Assembly: GCF_021532315.1 (NCBI RefSeq)
Contig: NZ_JAKGAO010000005.1
Coordinates: forward strand, 62,001 to 126,000
DNA length: 64,000 nt
Direction of reading: 5' to 3'
Source: Paenibacillus tarimensis
GTDB taxonomy: Bacteria > Bacillota > Bacilli > Paenibacillales > Paenibacillaceae
Within the stretch, counting starts at the first letter, position 1, and the number at the start of each line of letters is the position of its first letter. Shown piece by piece: positions 63,682-64,000 of this stretch. The notes beneath the pieces were generated by a model. The model did not search any database. It was given only the letters and a program-made list of their open reading frames with translations, and was not told where the DNA came from. The position numbers and the translations under genes are program-made.

Positions 63682-64000
63682 ATGGAACAGGCACAAGAGC
63701 GTCAGCCGCGGGCGCTGTTAGTTGATGGAATGGCGCTGTTATTTCGTGGATTCTTCGCCAACTCGTACGGTGGTTACATCCGCAAGACCAACGCGGGGCT
63801 GCCTACGAATGCGGTTTATGGATTTGTGAAATACTTGCTGGATGCCTGTAAGGCATTTCAGCCTACCCACGTTGTGTGCTGCTGGGATATGGGCAGTACG
63901 ACTTTCCGGACGGGGCAGTATGCCGGTTATAAAGCCAATCGTCCTGAAGCGCCGAATGAGCTGATTCCGCAGTTTGAACTGGTCAAGGACGTTGTGGAGA
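63682..64000 (+). CDS. ypcP: 5'-3' exonuclease, YpcP/PolA-N type (3' end outside window)
   Basis: The frame is open to the window edge (106 codons). LLVDGMALLFRGFFANSYGG and CCWDMGSTTFRTGQYAGYKANR match stand-alone 5'-3' exonucleases such as Bacillus YpcP, with the metal-binding aspartates in VDGMA and WDMGS. DNA polymerase I has a related N-terminus, but the CCWDMG-x-x-FR pattern fits YpcP better. A TATAAT lies at 63647-63652. Confidence 0.88.
   Translation, partial: MEQAQERQPRALLVDGMALLFRGFFANSYGGYIRKTNAGLPTNAVYGFVKYLLDACKAFQPTHVVCCWDMGSTTFRTGQYAGYKANRPEAPNELIPQFELVKDVVE

Overview
The window looks like a chromosomal segment of an endospore-forming, motile Firmicute, most likely Paenibacillus or a close relative. 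The reasons are the LplB/YtcP-type sugar ABC genes followed by a YesN/YesM two-component pair, spore-coat genes (CotH, CotF-like), a Spo0E-type phosphatase, a T-box in front of pheST, the order pheS-pheT-zapA-...-mutS2-yshE known from Bacillus, strong AGGAGG-type ribosome binding sites, frequent GTG/TTG starts and a moderately high G+C content. No rRNA, tRNA, insertion sequence, prophage or CRISPR array was seen.

Layout. 1-2.9 kb: end of one DHA2 drug exporter, then a divergent MarR regulator / DHA2 exporter pair. 3.0-10.2 kb: carbohydrate ABC importer (two permeases, lipoprotein binding protein) with its AraC-type response regulator and sensor kinase. 10.3-11.8 kb: FetAB-like metal exporter. 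11.9-20.9 kb: three chemoreceptors (one an N-terminally deleted remnant), small conserved genes, a catalase, and a glutathione peroxidase divergent from an OhrR-type regulator. 21.1-24.9 kb: short UvrC-like nuclease with a degenerate SOS box, a lipoprotein, an HMGL-type aldolase and a small unknown. 24.9-30.4 kb (minus strand): an operon of two ABC-type systems enclosing an ECF sigma factor; one permease carries a large degenerate M1-peptidase-like extracellular domain. 30.5-33.5 kb: 5-oxoprolinase pxpBCA ending in a gamma-glutamylcyclotransferase. 33.6-35.1 kb: a MetE-like protein with only the N-terminal half. 35.3-39.6 kb: copper genes ycnJ and ycnI around a NarL-type two-component system. 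39.6-50.8 kb: T-box-pheS-pheT, a ZapA carrying a roughly 700-residue coiled coil, a CuA-type cupredoxin, a 4TM membrane protein, mutS2, DUF350 protein, a 50-residue membrane peptide and a zinc-ribbon protein. 50.9-56.6 kb: MFS transporter, cysteine synthase and a spore-coat group. 56.8-64 kb: Lrp/aminotransferase pair (AlaR/AlaT-like), Spo0E-like protein, cobalamin adenosyltransferase, RluA synthase, Spx/ArsC-like protein, MTHFR-like protein, a six-TM chemoreceptor and the start of a YpcP-type 5'-3' exonuclease.

The most unusual items are the giant ZapA-coiled-coil protein with internal DNA repeats, the ECF sigma/double ABC/pseudo-peptidase operon, the pxp operon that also encodes an enzyme able to make its substrate, and an unidentified structured 5' leader before a chemoreceptor gene. 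Gene calls rest on reading the protein sequences; no database search or folding program was run. Starts were chosen from ribosome binding sites and so often differ from the longest open frame.
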